NCBI GenBank assembly: GCA_016212295.1
Contig: JACRGO010000200.1
Coordinates: 1 to 15,709, forward strand
Length of the DNA stretch: 15,709 nucleotides
DNA from: Nitrospinota bacterium
Lineage (GTDB): Bacteria > Nitrospinota > Nitrospinia > JACRGO01
Direction of reading: 5' to 3'
In this document: positions 6,932 through 13,569 of the stretch, piece by piece
Layout: each line of letters opens with the position of its first letter
Numbering within the stretch: position 1 is the stretch's first letter
Program-made: the position numbers and the translations under genes
The notes under the pieces: model-generated
Seen by the model: only the letters and a program-made list of their open reading frames with translations
Told to the model about the DNA's origin: nothing
The model's database searches: none

Positions 6932-7240
6932 TTAAATGCTATGCATCTGGTTCAAGGATATTTTAAAAGCCTTAACCACATCATGGCTGCCGATATCGAG
7001 AAGTATTATTTCATTTTCCGTGATGTGCAGGGTAAGGGTTATGCGGTAGCTGTGAGCCAGGCTTACCGCATGGCATCCGGAAAGTTTTCCTCTCAGCGGA
7101 TGCGCTTCCAGACGACGTTGAAATGGATCATGCTGTAAATCCGAGACGAGCTTTGCAAAGCGTGGTTTTAAATCCAGGCGTTTCCTGAAGAATTTATTAG
7201 CGTGACGAAGGAACTGCTTCGGCGTTACGATGGTGTACAC
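6932..7240 (-). CDS. RelE/YafQ-like toxin, apparently orphan
   Basis: A 102-residue protein with the layout of RelE-superfamily mRNA interferases: KPRFAKLVSDLQHDPFQRRL, HPLRGKLSG (46-55), SYRITLTLHI and the ending LLDIGSHDVV (80-89). Such toxins cut ribosome-bound mRNA and are held inactive by an antitoxin from the adjacent gene. The start is GTG at 7240, supported by GAGG seven bases upstream. That GTG overlaps a TAG (TAGTG) ending a seven-codon open stretch, SLEGEDE, which resembles the acidic C-terminus of an antitoxin, but a TAA closes that frame just upstream and no antitoxin is found on either side. Candidate catalytic or RNA-contact residues H47, H63, R66 and H86 are present, so the toxin could still be functional or may be a decaying remnant. 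Confidence 0.75.
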   Translation of the reverse strand: MYTIVTPKQFLRHANKFFRKRLDLKPRFAKLVSDLQHDPFQRRLEAHPLRGKLSGCHAVSLAHSYRITLTLHITENEIILLDIGSHDVVKAFKISLNQMHSI

Positions 7241-7261
7241 TATTCATCCTCGCCCTCTAAT

Positions 7262-7289
7262 GATTAAATAATGCAGCCGGGACGGCTGC
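7262..7289 (-). terminator. Rho-independent terminator of the recN operon
   Basis: On the minus strand GCAGCCG (7289-7283) pairs perfectly with CGGCTGC (7279-7273) around a three-base loop, followed by ATTATTTAATC. It lies downstream of both the recN stop and the SEC-C segment, so the transcript includes the SEC-C sequence. The T-run is interrupted, so strength is uncertain. Confidence 0.55.
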
Positions 7290-7296
7290 GGTCCAT

Positions 7297-7380
7297 TTAA
7301 GAAACAGCTCCGAAACATTTTTTATATTTCCCGCCGCTGCCGCATGGACAAGGATCGTTCCTTCCCGCCTTTGGTTCATG
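7297..7380 (-). pseudogene. SEC-C zinc-binding motif in frame after the recN stop
   Basis: Reading on in the recN frame past its TAG gives 27 codons ending in TAA, containing GRNDPCPCGSGGKYKKCFG. This is a SEC-C motif, the small zinc-binding tail of SecA and many other proteins (C-x-C-x8-C-[HC]); here the last ligand is F. No ATG, GTG or TTG exists in this frame. Three readings fit: a RecN tail cut off by, or read through, the TAG; a separate small gene starting at the ATG at 7379 (AAAGGG ribosome binding site five bases upstream) that has lost one base, since a fourth A in the CCAAAGG run would give MNQKAGRNDPCPC in frame; or a remnant of another gene. The motif itself is seen directly; its expression is not. 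Confidence 0.65.
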
Positions 7381-9078
7381 CTATCCCTTTATCATCTCCT
7401 TCGCGTGGCGGCGGGTGGCCTCGGTGATGACAGAGCCGCCGGACATCCTCGCGATTTCATCCACCCTTTCCTCCTTGCTCAATCCTCGAATGGCGATTTT
7501 CGTCCTGCCGCCGGAGAATGATTTTTCAATTGAATAGTGGGCCTCGGCCATTCCCGCTATCTGCGGCAGGTGCGTGATGCAAAGGACCTGACGGCCCCTG
7601 GAGATTTTCATGAGTTTTTCGCCCACCTTCTCAGCGACCTTGCCGCCGATGCCGGTGTCCACTTCATCAAAGACCAGGGTCGGGACGTCCGCGCTCCCAG
7701 GAAGAATATTTTTCAGGGCCAGCATCACCCTGGAGATCTCGCCGCCAGAAGCGATCCTGGACAGTGGCTTGGGGCTTTCCCCTGGATTGGAGGAAAAAAG
7801 AAACTCGACCCTTCCGAACCCGTGTGGATTCAGCTTGACCTGGCCACCCTTGAAGGCAAAGGGGCCGCCTTCCTCCGGCTCGTAAAGGAAATCCACCTTG
7901 AAGTCAACCTTGTCCATGTTCAGGTCCTTGAGTTCCTTTGTGATGACGCTGGAAAATTTTTTTGAAGCCTTTTCACGGTCAGCGGCGAGTTGCTCCGCCT
8001 TGCCCTGAATTTTTCCCTCCATCTCTTCCAGTTCCTTTTCAAGTTTTTCCGAAAACTCGTCCTCGCTTTCGAGTCCGGCGAATTCTGATTCTGCCTTCTC
8101 CAGGTATTCCAAAACCTCCTCAATGGTCGCTCCGTACTTTCTTTTCAGTGATTTAATTTCCGCCATGCGGTCCTCCATTTCCTGGAGCTTTTCAGGATTT
8201 GATTCAATGCCGCCCAGATAATCGCGAAGCCCGGAGGAGAGTTCATCCAATTGGATAATTATGGAATTGGACGTCTCAAGGGTTGAGGCGAGACCGGGGT
8301 CCATTTCAACGGCCGAGGAAAGGCCGCCATGCGCCTGCTTGAGGATGTCCAGGGCTGAGTCGTCGGAATCGTAAAGCCCCTTGTAGGCATTGCCCACGGC
8401 CTCATGAATCTTCTCCGAGTTCCGCAGCTTTTTCATTTCCACGAGAAGGGTTTCCTCCTCGTCCGGGGCGAGGCCGGCCCTTTGGATCTCGGTGATTTCG
8501 TAATTAAGCTGGTCCTTTCTCCTGGCCCGTTCCCTCTTTTTTTCTTCTTTTCTTTCCGCTTGTTTTTTCAGTTCCCTGTAAAGGGACTCGAGTTTCCGGA
8601 CCTCCTCGCAGTCCGGCTCCAGGCCGCCGAAGGCGTCCAGGAAGCGCAAGTGGTTCTCGGATTGGAACAGCGCCTGGTGCTGATGCTGGCCGTGAATGTC
8701 CGCCAGGCGGTCTCCGATTTCGCTCAGCGCGGAAAGCGGCGCAAGGGAGCCATTGAGGAAGACCTTGTTCTTCCCGGAGCGGGAGACGGTCCGCTTGATA
8801 ATGAGTTCGTCCTCCTCCGCGCTTACTCCCAGCCTTTCAGCAAGGGCCTTAAGGTCGGCCTTTCCATTCAAAAGAAAGAGGGCCTCGACGTTGGCGGAGT
8901 CCTCTCCCTCGCGTATGCATTCGAGGCCGGCCCTGCCGCCAAGGGCCAGGTCGAGCGCGCTTATGATGATTGATTTGCCCGCGCCCGTTTCGCCGGTCAG
9001 CACATTCAAGCCCGGCTGGAACTCGATGCGGAACTCATCTATCAACGCGAAATTTTTTATGTGAAGTTCCTTGAGCAT
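7381..9078 (-). CDS. recN: DNA repair protein RecN
   Basis: A 565-residue SMC-like ATPase that acts early in double-strand break repair by homologous recombination. The N-terminal ATPase half begins HIKNFALIDEF and carries Walker A GETGAGKS at 29-36 and the HGQHQHQALF motif typical of RecN. A central region (about 160-390) rich in E and K forms the coiled-coil arms. The C-terminal half has the ABC signature LSRIASGGEISR (439-450), Walker B TLVFDEVDTGIGG (467-479) and the ITHLPQIA switch histidine H503. Length is normal for the family, and the ending RRHAKEMIKG is where most RecN proteins stop. It starts one base after the nadK stop (TGA-T-ATG), so the genes are co-translated. Odd point: the TAG stop is followed in frame by a SEC-C motif, described separately. 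Confidence 0.97.
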   Translation of the reverse strand: MLKELHIKNFALIDEFRIEFQPGLNVLTGETGAGKSIIISALDLALGGRAGLECIREGEDSANVEALFLLNGKADLKALAERLGVSAEEDELIIKRTVSRSGKNKVFLNGSLAPLSALSEIGDRLADIHGQHQHQALFQSENHLRFLDAFGGLEPDCEEVRKLESLYRELKKQAERKEEKKRERARRKDQLNYEITEIQRAGLAPDEEETLLVEMKKLRNSEKIHEAVGNAYKGLYDSDDSALDILKQAHGGLSSAVEMDPGLASTLETSNSIIIQLDELSSGLRDYLGGIESNPEKLQEMEDRMAEIKSLKRKYGATIEEVLEYLEKAESEFAGLESEDEFSEKLEKELEEMEGKIQGKAEQLAADREKASKKFSSVITKELKDLNMDKVDFKVDFLYEPEEGGPFAFKGGQVKLNPHGFGRVEFLFSSNPGESPKPLSRIASGGEISRVMLALKNILPGSADVPTLVFDEVDTGIGGKVAEKVGEKLMKISRGRQVLCITHLPQIAGMAEAHYSIEKSFSGGRTKIAIRGLSKEERVDEIARMSGGSVITEATRRHAKEMIKG

Positions 9079-9079
9079 A

Positions 9080-9937
9080 TCAACGCTCGCCCCACTTCAA
9101 TTTTTTCCGCAGCACTTCATAATAATTTTTTTCCGGGAGATGAATCAGCTTTAAGCGGGAATCCGCCCTGCGGATGTGAATGGCGTCATCAAAGTTCATT
9201 TCGAACCCCACCTGTCCGTCCAGAGTCACGTAGAAGTCCTTGTGCTCGACTTCAAGCCGCACCTCGATTTCCCTGTTGCCGGGAATGACGATGGGCCGGT
9301 TGGCGAATGAGAAGGGGCAGATGGGACAAATGATCAAGGCGTCGATGGTGGGATAGAGGATCGGGCCTCCCGCGGCCATGGAATAGGCGGTGGAGCCCGT
9401 GGGCGTGGCAATGATCAAGCCGTCGCCACGGTAGGAGGAGACGTATTGGCCATTGATGCTCACTTTGAGATCCACTATTCTGGACAGGACGCCCTTGTTG
9501 AAAACCACGTCGTTCATGACAGTGTGGCTTTCCCTTACCTCCCCCTTTTTCAGGACCGTGACGCTCAGGAGTATCCTTTCCTCGAAATCAATCTTTCCGG
9601 CCAGGACGGATTCAAGGGTCGGGTAGATCTCGTCCATGGTCACCTCAGTTAAAAAACCGAGGCTTCCCATGTTGACTCCGAGAATCGGCACGCCGCGGCC
9701 GTACATCATCCGCGCCACGCTGAGGAGCGTGCCGTCTCCCCCCAAAACTATGAGCAGGTCGAGGTCCTTGGCGCCCACGTCTTCCTTGGTGAGCTCGGAA
9801 GGGACCCCGATACGCTCGCCTGTTTTGCAGTCCAGAAAAACCTTGAGGTCCTTTTCCACGAGCCAGTTGTATAGCCGCTTTACGGAATCAACCCGTTCCA
9901 GTTTATGCGATTTGGCTATTACTCCGATTTTTTTCAT
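9080..9937 (-). CDS. nadK: NAD kinase
   Basis: A 285-residue NAD kinase that phosphorylates NAD to NADP in the cytoplasm, the only route to NADP in most bacteria. The GGDGT signature is at 66-70, NMGSLGFL at 89-96, NDVVFNKG at 142-149, and the conserved GDGLIIATPTGSTAYSMAAG at 171-190. The C-terminal all-beta domain continues through NRPIVIPG and TLDGQ. Length is normal. Its start overlaps the end of the upstream BatD-like gene by 35 bases; the ATG at 9937 is the family's usual start (KKIGVIAK). Its stop lies one base before recN. A nadK-recN pair is a common arrangement in bacteria, which supports both calls. Confidence 0.97.
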   Translation of the reverse strand: MKKIGVIAKSHKLERVDSVKRLYNWLVEKDLKVFLDCKTGERIGVPSELTKEDVGAKDLDLLIVLGGDGTLLSVARMMYGRGVPILGVNMGSLGFLTEVTMDEIYPTLESVLAGKIDFEERILLSVTVLKKGEVRESHTVMNDVVFNKGVLSRIVDLKVSINGQYVSSYRGDGLIIATPTGSTAYSMAAGGPILYPTIDALIICPICPFSFANRPIVIPGNREIEVRLEVEHKDFYVTLDGQVGFEMNFDDAIHIRRADSRLKLIHLPEKNYYEVLRKKLKWGER

Positions 9938-10916
9938 ATAGGGTCTCTTTCGTGTTATTAATGAACTGTTCCGCTATCTCGAACTCCCTTCCTATTTCGG
10001 AAAAATCCGGAAGATGCTTGGCGAATTTCACGCGGTCCGTGTCCCGGAGAAAGTTGCATGACGCCTCCTTCATGACCCGGTCGATCATCAGGTTCTTCCT
10101 TATATAAGGGTCGATCTCTTCAGTTGTCCAGTCAACCGCTGGGAAGCGGAAGCGGTCCTGCAAATATTTTCTGAAAACCTCCGAAAGCTCGAAATGGAGG
10201 CCCCGGATGGATTCAGGATCGTTGAAATTAAAGTTTTTCAATCGGGCCAGTTCCCGCAAGGCCGCCTCCTCCGGCATGGGGACAGGCTCAGGGGCGGCCT
10301 TTCCCCTCTTCTTCAAGTACTGGCGGACAAGATAAAAGCCAAGGGCCAGTACCGCGATGGCGCCTGCTATGGCGGCCTCGCGCCAGTAAGTGGCCGGAAT
10401 TTCCTCAAGGGGCCGGATCTCGTTCGGGAGATCGGTCAAACCCTCCTTGCCCTCAAGGGAGCTTTTGATCTCGATGAAGATTTGCGGGGCCTCGGCGGAG
10501 GACTCCGTGTCGCTCCCCGGGACTTTATATTGGACGGACACTGGAGGAATCCGGTACGAGCCGACATTGTCCGCCCTTACTTTATACCATTTCCTGATGG
10601 TTTTCCTACCGTCGATTTCCGGGATCTCTTCCGCGCCTGAGTCCACCACGCGGAGGTCCATGATTTTCGGGCCGAATTCCGGGACCTGGAGCGGAACCTC
10701 AGGTTTCCAGCGCACGGTAACGGTCCAGGCCAAGATGTCCCCAACAGTCGCCACGGCTTTATCCACCTCGGAGAGTATTTCCACCGGCGGGAGGTCCGCG
10801 ATTGCCTTATTATTTGGCGCCTGGATCTTTTCGCAGGAGAAAAGAAGGAAAATCAGGACAGAGGGCGCGGCTTGAAAAACAGATTTCCAGTTTTTTATTA
10901 TTCCTGAATTTTTCAT
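9903..10916 (-). CDS. BatD/DUF4381-like lipoprotein with one membrane helix
   Basis: A 337-residue envelope protein. It starts with a lipoprotein signal (hydrophobic SVLIFLLFSC, lipobox cysteine C28), followed by a beta-rich domain of about 130 residues (VGDILAWTVTVRW, GSYRIPPVSVQYKVPG) resembling the BatD repeats. A membrane helix lies at 181-198 and a helical cytoplasmic tail follows with EVFRKYLQDRFRFPAVDWTTEEI and DRVKFAKHLP, the pattern of BatD/DUF4381 C-termini. BatD proteins usually sit with MoxR ATPases and VWA-domain proteins (BatA, BatB) in stress-related operons; none of these are here. A lipobox together with a second membrane helix is unusual and leaves the topology open. It overlaps nadK by 35 bases and is the first gene of the nadK-recN operon. 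No ribosome binding site is obvious. The domain call is by pattern and moderately sure. Confidence 0.7.
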   Translation of the reverse strand: MKNSGIIKNWKSVFQAAPSVLIFLLFSCEKIQAPNNKAIADLPPVEILSEVDKAVATVGDILAWTVTVRWKPEVPLQVPEFGPKIMDLRVVDSGAEEIPEIDGRKTIRKWYKVRADNVGSYRIPPVSVQYKVPGSDTESSAEAPQIFIEIKSSLEGKEGLTDLPNEIRPLEEIPATYWREAAIAGAIAVLALGFYLVRQYLKKRGKAAPEPVPMPEEAALRELARLKNFNFNDPESIRGLHFELSEVFRKYLQDRFRFPAVDWTTEEIDPYIRKNLMIDRVMKEASCNFLRDTDRVKFAKHLPDFSEIGREFEIAEQFINNTKETLYEKNRSNSQIA

Positions 10917-11002
10917 TCGTGATCATTTAACGGCAAGGGCATTGCGCGGCATGACCCTGGGAGCGAAAGGGAATTTACTTCCATGCCTTACAATATAATC
11001 AT

Positions 11003-11021
11003 ACCTAAATTGAGCGATTTT
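11003..11021 (+). repeat. 19-bp direct repeat, copy 1
   Basis: ACCTAAATTGAGCGATTTT. An almost identical sequence (one mismatch) lies at 12170-12188 in the same orientation, and both copies follow a TATAAT by a few bases. Copy 1 is about 100 bases before an IS1380-like transposase fragment and could be the left end of that element; this is inference. Apart from this and the promoter at 11058, nothing is recognised between 10917 and 11120. Confidence 0.6.
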
Positions 11022-11057
11022 TAAGAAGAAAAAAATCCCCTTTTAGCGAAAGATCTT

Positions 11058-11066
11058 TGATATAAT
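11058..11066 (+). promoter_or_regulatory. Extended -10 promoter of the transposase fragment
   Basis: TGATATAAT is a perfect extended -10 element, 55 bases before the ATG at 11121. An AAAGGG lies 7 bases before the ATG. A small hairpin (TTGAAT...ATTCAA, 11066-11085) occupies the leader. The fragment may therefore still be transcribed. Confidence 0.4.
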
Positions 11067-11120
11067 TGAATGGTCTGAAATTCAATTTAAATATCAACCT
11101 TTCACTCAAAGGGTTAAGAG

Positions 11121-11492
11121 ATGAAAATTAAAAGCACAGGCTATCATATAACGCGGGTTGAGGCAACCGAAGATAAAATCAGCGGGCGTAGGGGGTTGGC
11201 GTTTATATTGCGGTATTTCGAGGGAGCAAGGATTTTTAAATTGATAGAGAGCCGCCTTGGGGATCTTTGTCTAAACAAGAAGGGGCAATCCGCTGGTTTC
11301 ATTATCCGCCAGATAATGGCCAGGCTCGTGGATGGCACAGATGCTGCCATAAGCGGCTTTGATCGTTTAAAGGCGGATGAAAGTTATGGAGCTGTTATAG
11401 AAGTCAGCCAAAAGGATTTGCTGTCCTCATATCCGGTCAAGCGCTTTGCAAATACAGTAGTGTTTTGGGGCAGCGCCTTGAATTGTTATTAA
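11121..11492 (+). pseudogene. IS1380-like (DDE group 1) transposase, 5' fragment
   Basis: 123 codons matching the N-terminal part of a transposase type often annotated as IS1380-like: GRRGLAFILRYFEGARIFKL, DGTDAAISGFDRLKADESYG and LLSSYPVKRF (100-109). Full proteins of this type run to several hundred residues, with the catalytic DDE residues further on, so this piece cannot transpose. Likeness is lost after VKRFANTVVFWG (near 11456), just before the IS630 fragment begins on the other strand. The second element may have inserted here, followed by deletion. The family name comes from recalled pattern, not from a search. Confidence 0.65.
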
Positions 11493-11514
11493 CCGTCTCA
11501 TAATAGTAACAACA

Positions 11515-11880
11515 TTACGCAGCATATTTGGTTGTTTCATTTTTGAAATACGGCTGAACACGGTCAGGTGATTTCTGAATAAATCTCATGTGGCTTATAA
11601 CCGCGCCATGCAACTGCTTGGGTGCGGTAATTGCCTTCCGCCCGATCGCATTATCTTTGAGGTCGTTCCAGAATAGTTCATCCGGGTTCAACTCTGGAGA
11701 ATGCGGCGGCAAGAAAAACAAGCGAAAACGGTTTTTAATGGGTTCGATAAACTTCATTACGGACTTGGCCTTGTGGGCAGGGTGCCCATCAACGATCAAA
11801 AAAAAACATACAGGTAGAGCCATGAATCAGTCGTTTGATGAATTCTATAAATTGTTTTGAAAAAAATATTCCCCAAAAGC
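11515..11880 (-). pseudogene. IS630-family transposase, frameshifted 3' fragment
   Basis: The C-terminal part of an IS630-family (DDE_3) transposase: FFLIVDGHPAHKAKSV, then FFLPPHSPELNPDELFWNDL with the catalytic D and E, ending KYAA. The upstream segment SKQFIEFIKRLIHGSTCMFF sits in another frame; the two join at a run of nine T on the minus strand (11800-11808), where removing one T restores a continuous frame. A second shift near the T7 run at about 11864 may extend likeness to FMAFGEYF. The first catalytic D and the DNA-binding N-terminus are absent, so this is a remnant. Convergent with the IS1380-like fragment. Confidence 0.75.
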
Positions 11881-11900
11881 CATGAAATGGCGATACCCAA

Positions 11901-12100
11901 ATAGCCCGGCGCTCGCGCGCTGGGCTATTATTGTTTCGCCCTTGCCCTGGACTGGTCAAGCACGTGTGCTTTGAGATAAGGTCCGGCTCTGTCATTTCTT
12001 CGCGCCTTTGTGCCTCCGTGTGAGTTCTCATTAATTTCCGATTATATTCCCATTTTTTTCAAGAACCGCTCGGATTTCCCTGGTCAATAGCCATTGGCCA
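11901..12100. repeat. Cluster of palindromes and a common intergenic repeat
   Basis: The gap from the IS630 fragment to the exporter genes (about 390 bases) holds no gene. It contains: a hairpin at 11901-11928 (ATAGCCC pairing with GGGCTAT, with CGCG in the loop); a perfect small hairpin AAGCAC-GT-GTGCTT at 11958-11971; a stretch at 11991-12024 (TTCTTCGCGCCTTTGTGCCT and following bases) whose minus-strand translation gives THTEAQRREE, typical of a widespread intergenic repeat; and TGGTCAATAGCCATTGGCCA at 12081-12100. A minus-strand open frame at 11789-12031 is a mosaic of these repeats and the IS remnant, not a gene. Confidence 0.65.
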
Positions 12101-12156
12101 GTTAAGGACGAAATGCCAAGCACCAATGCCAATCCTTCCTGGGCCATGCCCCGCTG

Positions 12157-12165
12157 TGTTATAAT
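12157..12165 (+). promoter_or_regulatory. Consensus extended -10 promoter of the exporter operon
   Basis: TGTTATAAT is a perfect extended -10 element, identical to the one before the metallophosphoesterase. Transcription would start near 12172, inside the second copy of the 19-bp repeat, giving a leader of about 100 bases before the ATG at 12274. No good -35 is seen. Confidence 0.5.
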
Positions 12166-12169
12166 TCCA

Positions 12170-12188
12170 ACCTAAATTGCGCGATTTT
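12170..12188 (+). repeat. 19-bp direct repeat, copy 2
   Basis: ACCTAAATTGCGCGATTTT, 18 of 19 bases identical to copy 1 at 11003-11021. Together the two copies bracket the insertion-sequence remnants. It overlaps the predicted transcription start of the exporter operon. Confidence 0.6.
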
Positions 12189-12273
12189 GTACCACAGTAT
12201 CAGTCCTTTGGACTGTAAACAATTTTTGATCATTGCCGGAAATGAACGGCGCTTTCTAAAATTCGTCGGCTAC

Positions 12274-13569
12274 ATGAAAAAATTAAAATACCTCTTGTTG
12301 GCGTTGTTCCTCCTGGCCGGGGCGGCCTGGACGGGAAGGGAAAGCCCTCTTCTTAAAAACATTGCTTGGCCGGGGAAAAGCCAGGACAAGAAAATCCAGG
12401 CCCAGGATTACGAATTCGTCCCTGTAAAGGCCAGGGACATCCGCCGGACCGTCATGGCTACCGGGACAGTGACCTTGAAGACCGGCGCGGAGGTGAAGAT
12501 AGGCGCAAGGATTTCCGGCCAGTTGAAAAAGCTGAACGTCAGGATAGGCGACTTCGTCCACGCCGGTGATGTGATCGCCGTTATAGACCATGTGGACCTG
12601 CTTGCCCGCCTGGCCCAGCGCCGGGCTTCATTGCAAAACGAAGAGGCCGATCTTGCCAAGACCCGGTCCCAGGGTCCGCTGGAAATTCAAAAGGCCAAGG
12701 CGGAAATTGAGGAACTGGAGGCGCAGGAGATATACGCCGGAAAAACCCTGGAACGCAACCGGGGACTTAATCAGCAAGGCATGGTCCCGGACTCGACGCT
12801 GGATGAGTCCGTCCAGAACGTGAATGTCCTTAAGGCCAGGATCAAGGTCTCGCGCGAGAACCTGAAGCTGGCCGAGGACCGCTTGCTACGTGATATAACC
12901 CTGGGCGAGGCGAAGGCCGCCAGGGCCAGGGCCGACTTGCAGGAAGCGGAAACTCTGTTGTCATACGCCACCATCACCGCCCCCATAGACGGCATAGCGG
13001 CCTTTATTTCCACGCAGGAGGGGGAAACCGTGGTGGCGAGCCTTTCAGCCCCGACCTTCGTGACCCTTACCGATCTCAGGAAATTGGAGGTGACCGTGTA
13101 TGTGGACGAAACGGACATCGGCCAGGTCGCGGCCGGACAGAAAGCGGTTTTCACTGTTGACAGCCATCCTGACAAATTTTTTCCAGGGACCGTCCTCGAT
13201 ATCCACCCCAAGGCGGTTATCAAGGACAACGTGGTCAACTATGAAGTCATGCTTGAAATCGACCCGGCCAATATCCAATTGCTGCGTCCTGAAATGACCA
13301 CCAACGTCGTTATCACCACCGGGGTCAGGGAAAATGTCCTTGCAGCCCCCAAGGAAGCGGTGAGGAACGCGGGCAAACAAAATTTCATCATCGCCAAGGC
13401 AAACAACGCGCTGTCGGAAAAAACGGTCACGGTCGGCTGGCGTGACAGCGGCTTCGTGGAGATTGTTTCCGGCCTCGAGCCAAGCGACCAGGTTGGAATA
13501 CCAATCAAGCCGGCCAACGCCGCGGCGAGCGAGCGCGGCGGAGGAGGTGGACCGCGCAAGCAGCCATGA
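12274..13569 (+). CDS. MacA/HlyD-type periplasmic adaptor (membrane fusion protein)
   Basis: A 431-residue adaptor linking an inner-membrane ABC transporter to an outer-membrane channel. It has an uncleaved anchor or signal (4-19) with no lipobox; a split barrel-sandwich domain (about 68-108 and 228-260, with ISGQLKKLNVRIGDFVHAGD and ITAPIDGIAA); a long alpha-helical hairpin (108-230) that would contact the outer-membrane partner; a beta-barrel (268-345, LRKLEVTVYVDETDIGQVAAGQ); and a membrane-proximal domain (350-412). A longer frame begins at TTG 12187, but the ATG at 12274 is chosen because it starts at the signal sequence; no good ribosome binding site is seen for either. The stop overlaps the ATPase start by four bases (ATGA). 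The glycine- and charge-rich tail is typical of MacA proteins. Substrate unknown; no TolC-like gene is present in the window. Confidence 0.9.
   Translation: MKKLKYLLLALFLLAGAAWTGRESPLLKNIAWPGKSQDKKIQAQDYEFVPVKARDIRRTVMATGTVTLKTGAEVKIGARISGQLKKLNVRIGDFVHAGDVIAVIDHVDLLARLAQRRASLQNEEADLAKTRSQGPLEIQKAKAEIEELEAQEIYAGKTLERNRGLNQQGMVPDSTLDESVQNVNVLKARIKVSRENLKLAEDRLLRDITLGEAKAARARADLQEAETLLSYATITAPIDGIAAFISTQEGETVVASLSAPTFVTLTDLRKLEVTVYVDETDIGQVAAGQKAVFTVDSHPDKFFPGTVLDIHPKAVIKDNVVNYEVMLEIDPANIQLLRPEMTTNVVITTGVRENVLAAPKEAVRNAGKQNFIIAKANNALSEKTVTVGWRDSGFVEIVSGLEPSDQVGIPIKPANAAASERGGGGGPRKQP

Noticed and set aside
7381-7383. TAG as a genome-wide sense codon (for example pyrrolysine)
   Set aside because: TAG also ends the metallophosphoesterase normally at 782-784, and there is no tRNA or synthetase evidence here; a local mutation or frameshift is simpler.
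11789-12031. 80-residue open frame on the minus strand
   Set aside because: A mosaic: the first part is a common intergenic repeat (THTEAQRREE), the last part an out-of-frame piece of the IS630 transposase.
12187-12273. Upstream extension of the adaptor from a TTG
   Set aside because: Would place 29 non-hydrophobic residues before a standard signal sequence and begins within the 19-bp repeat.
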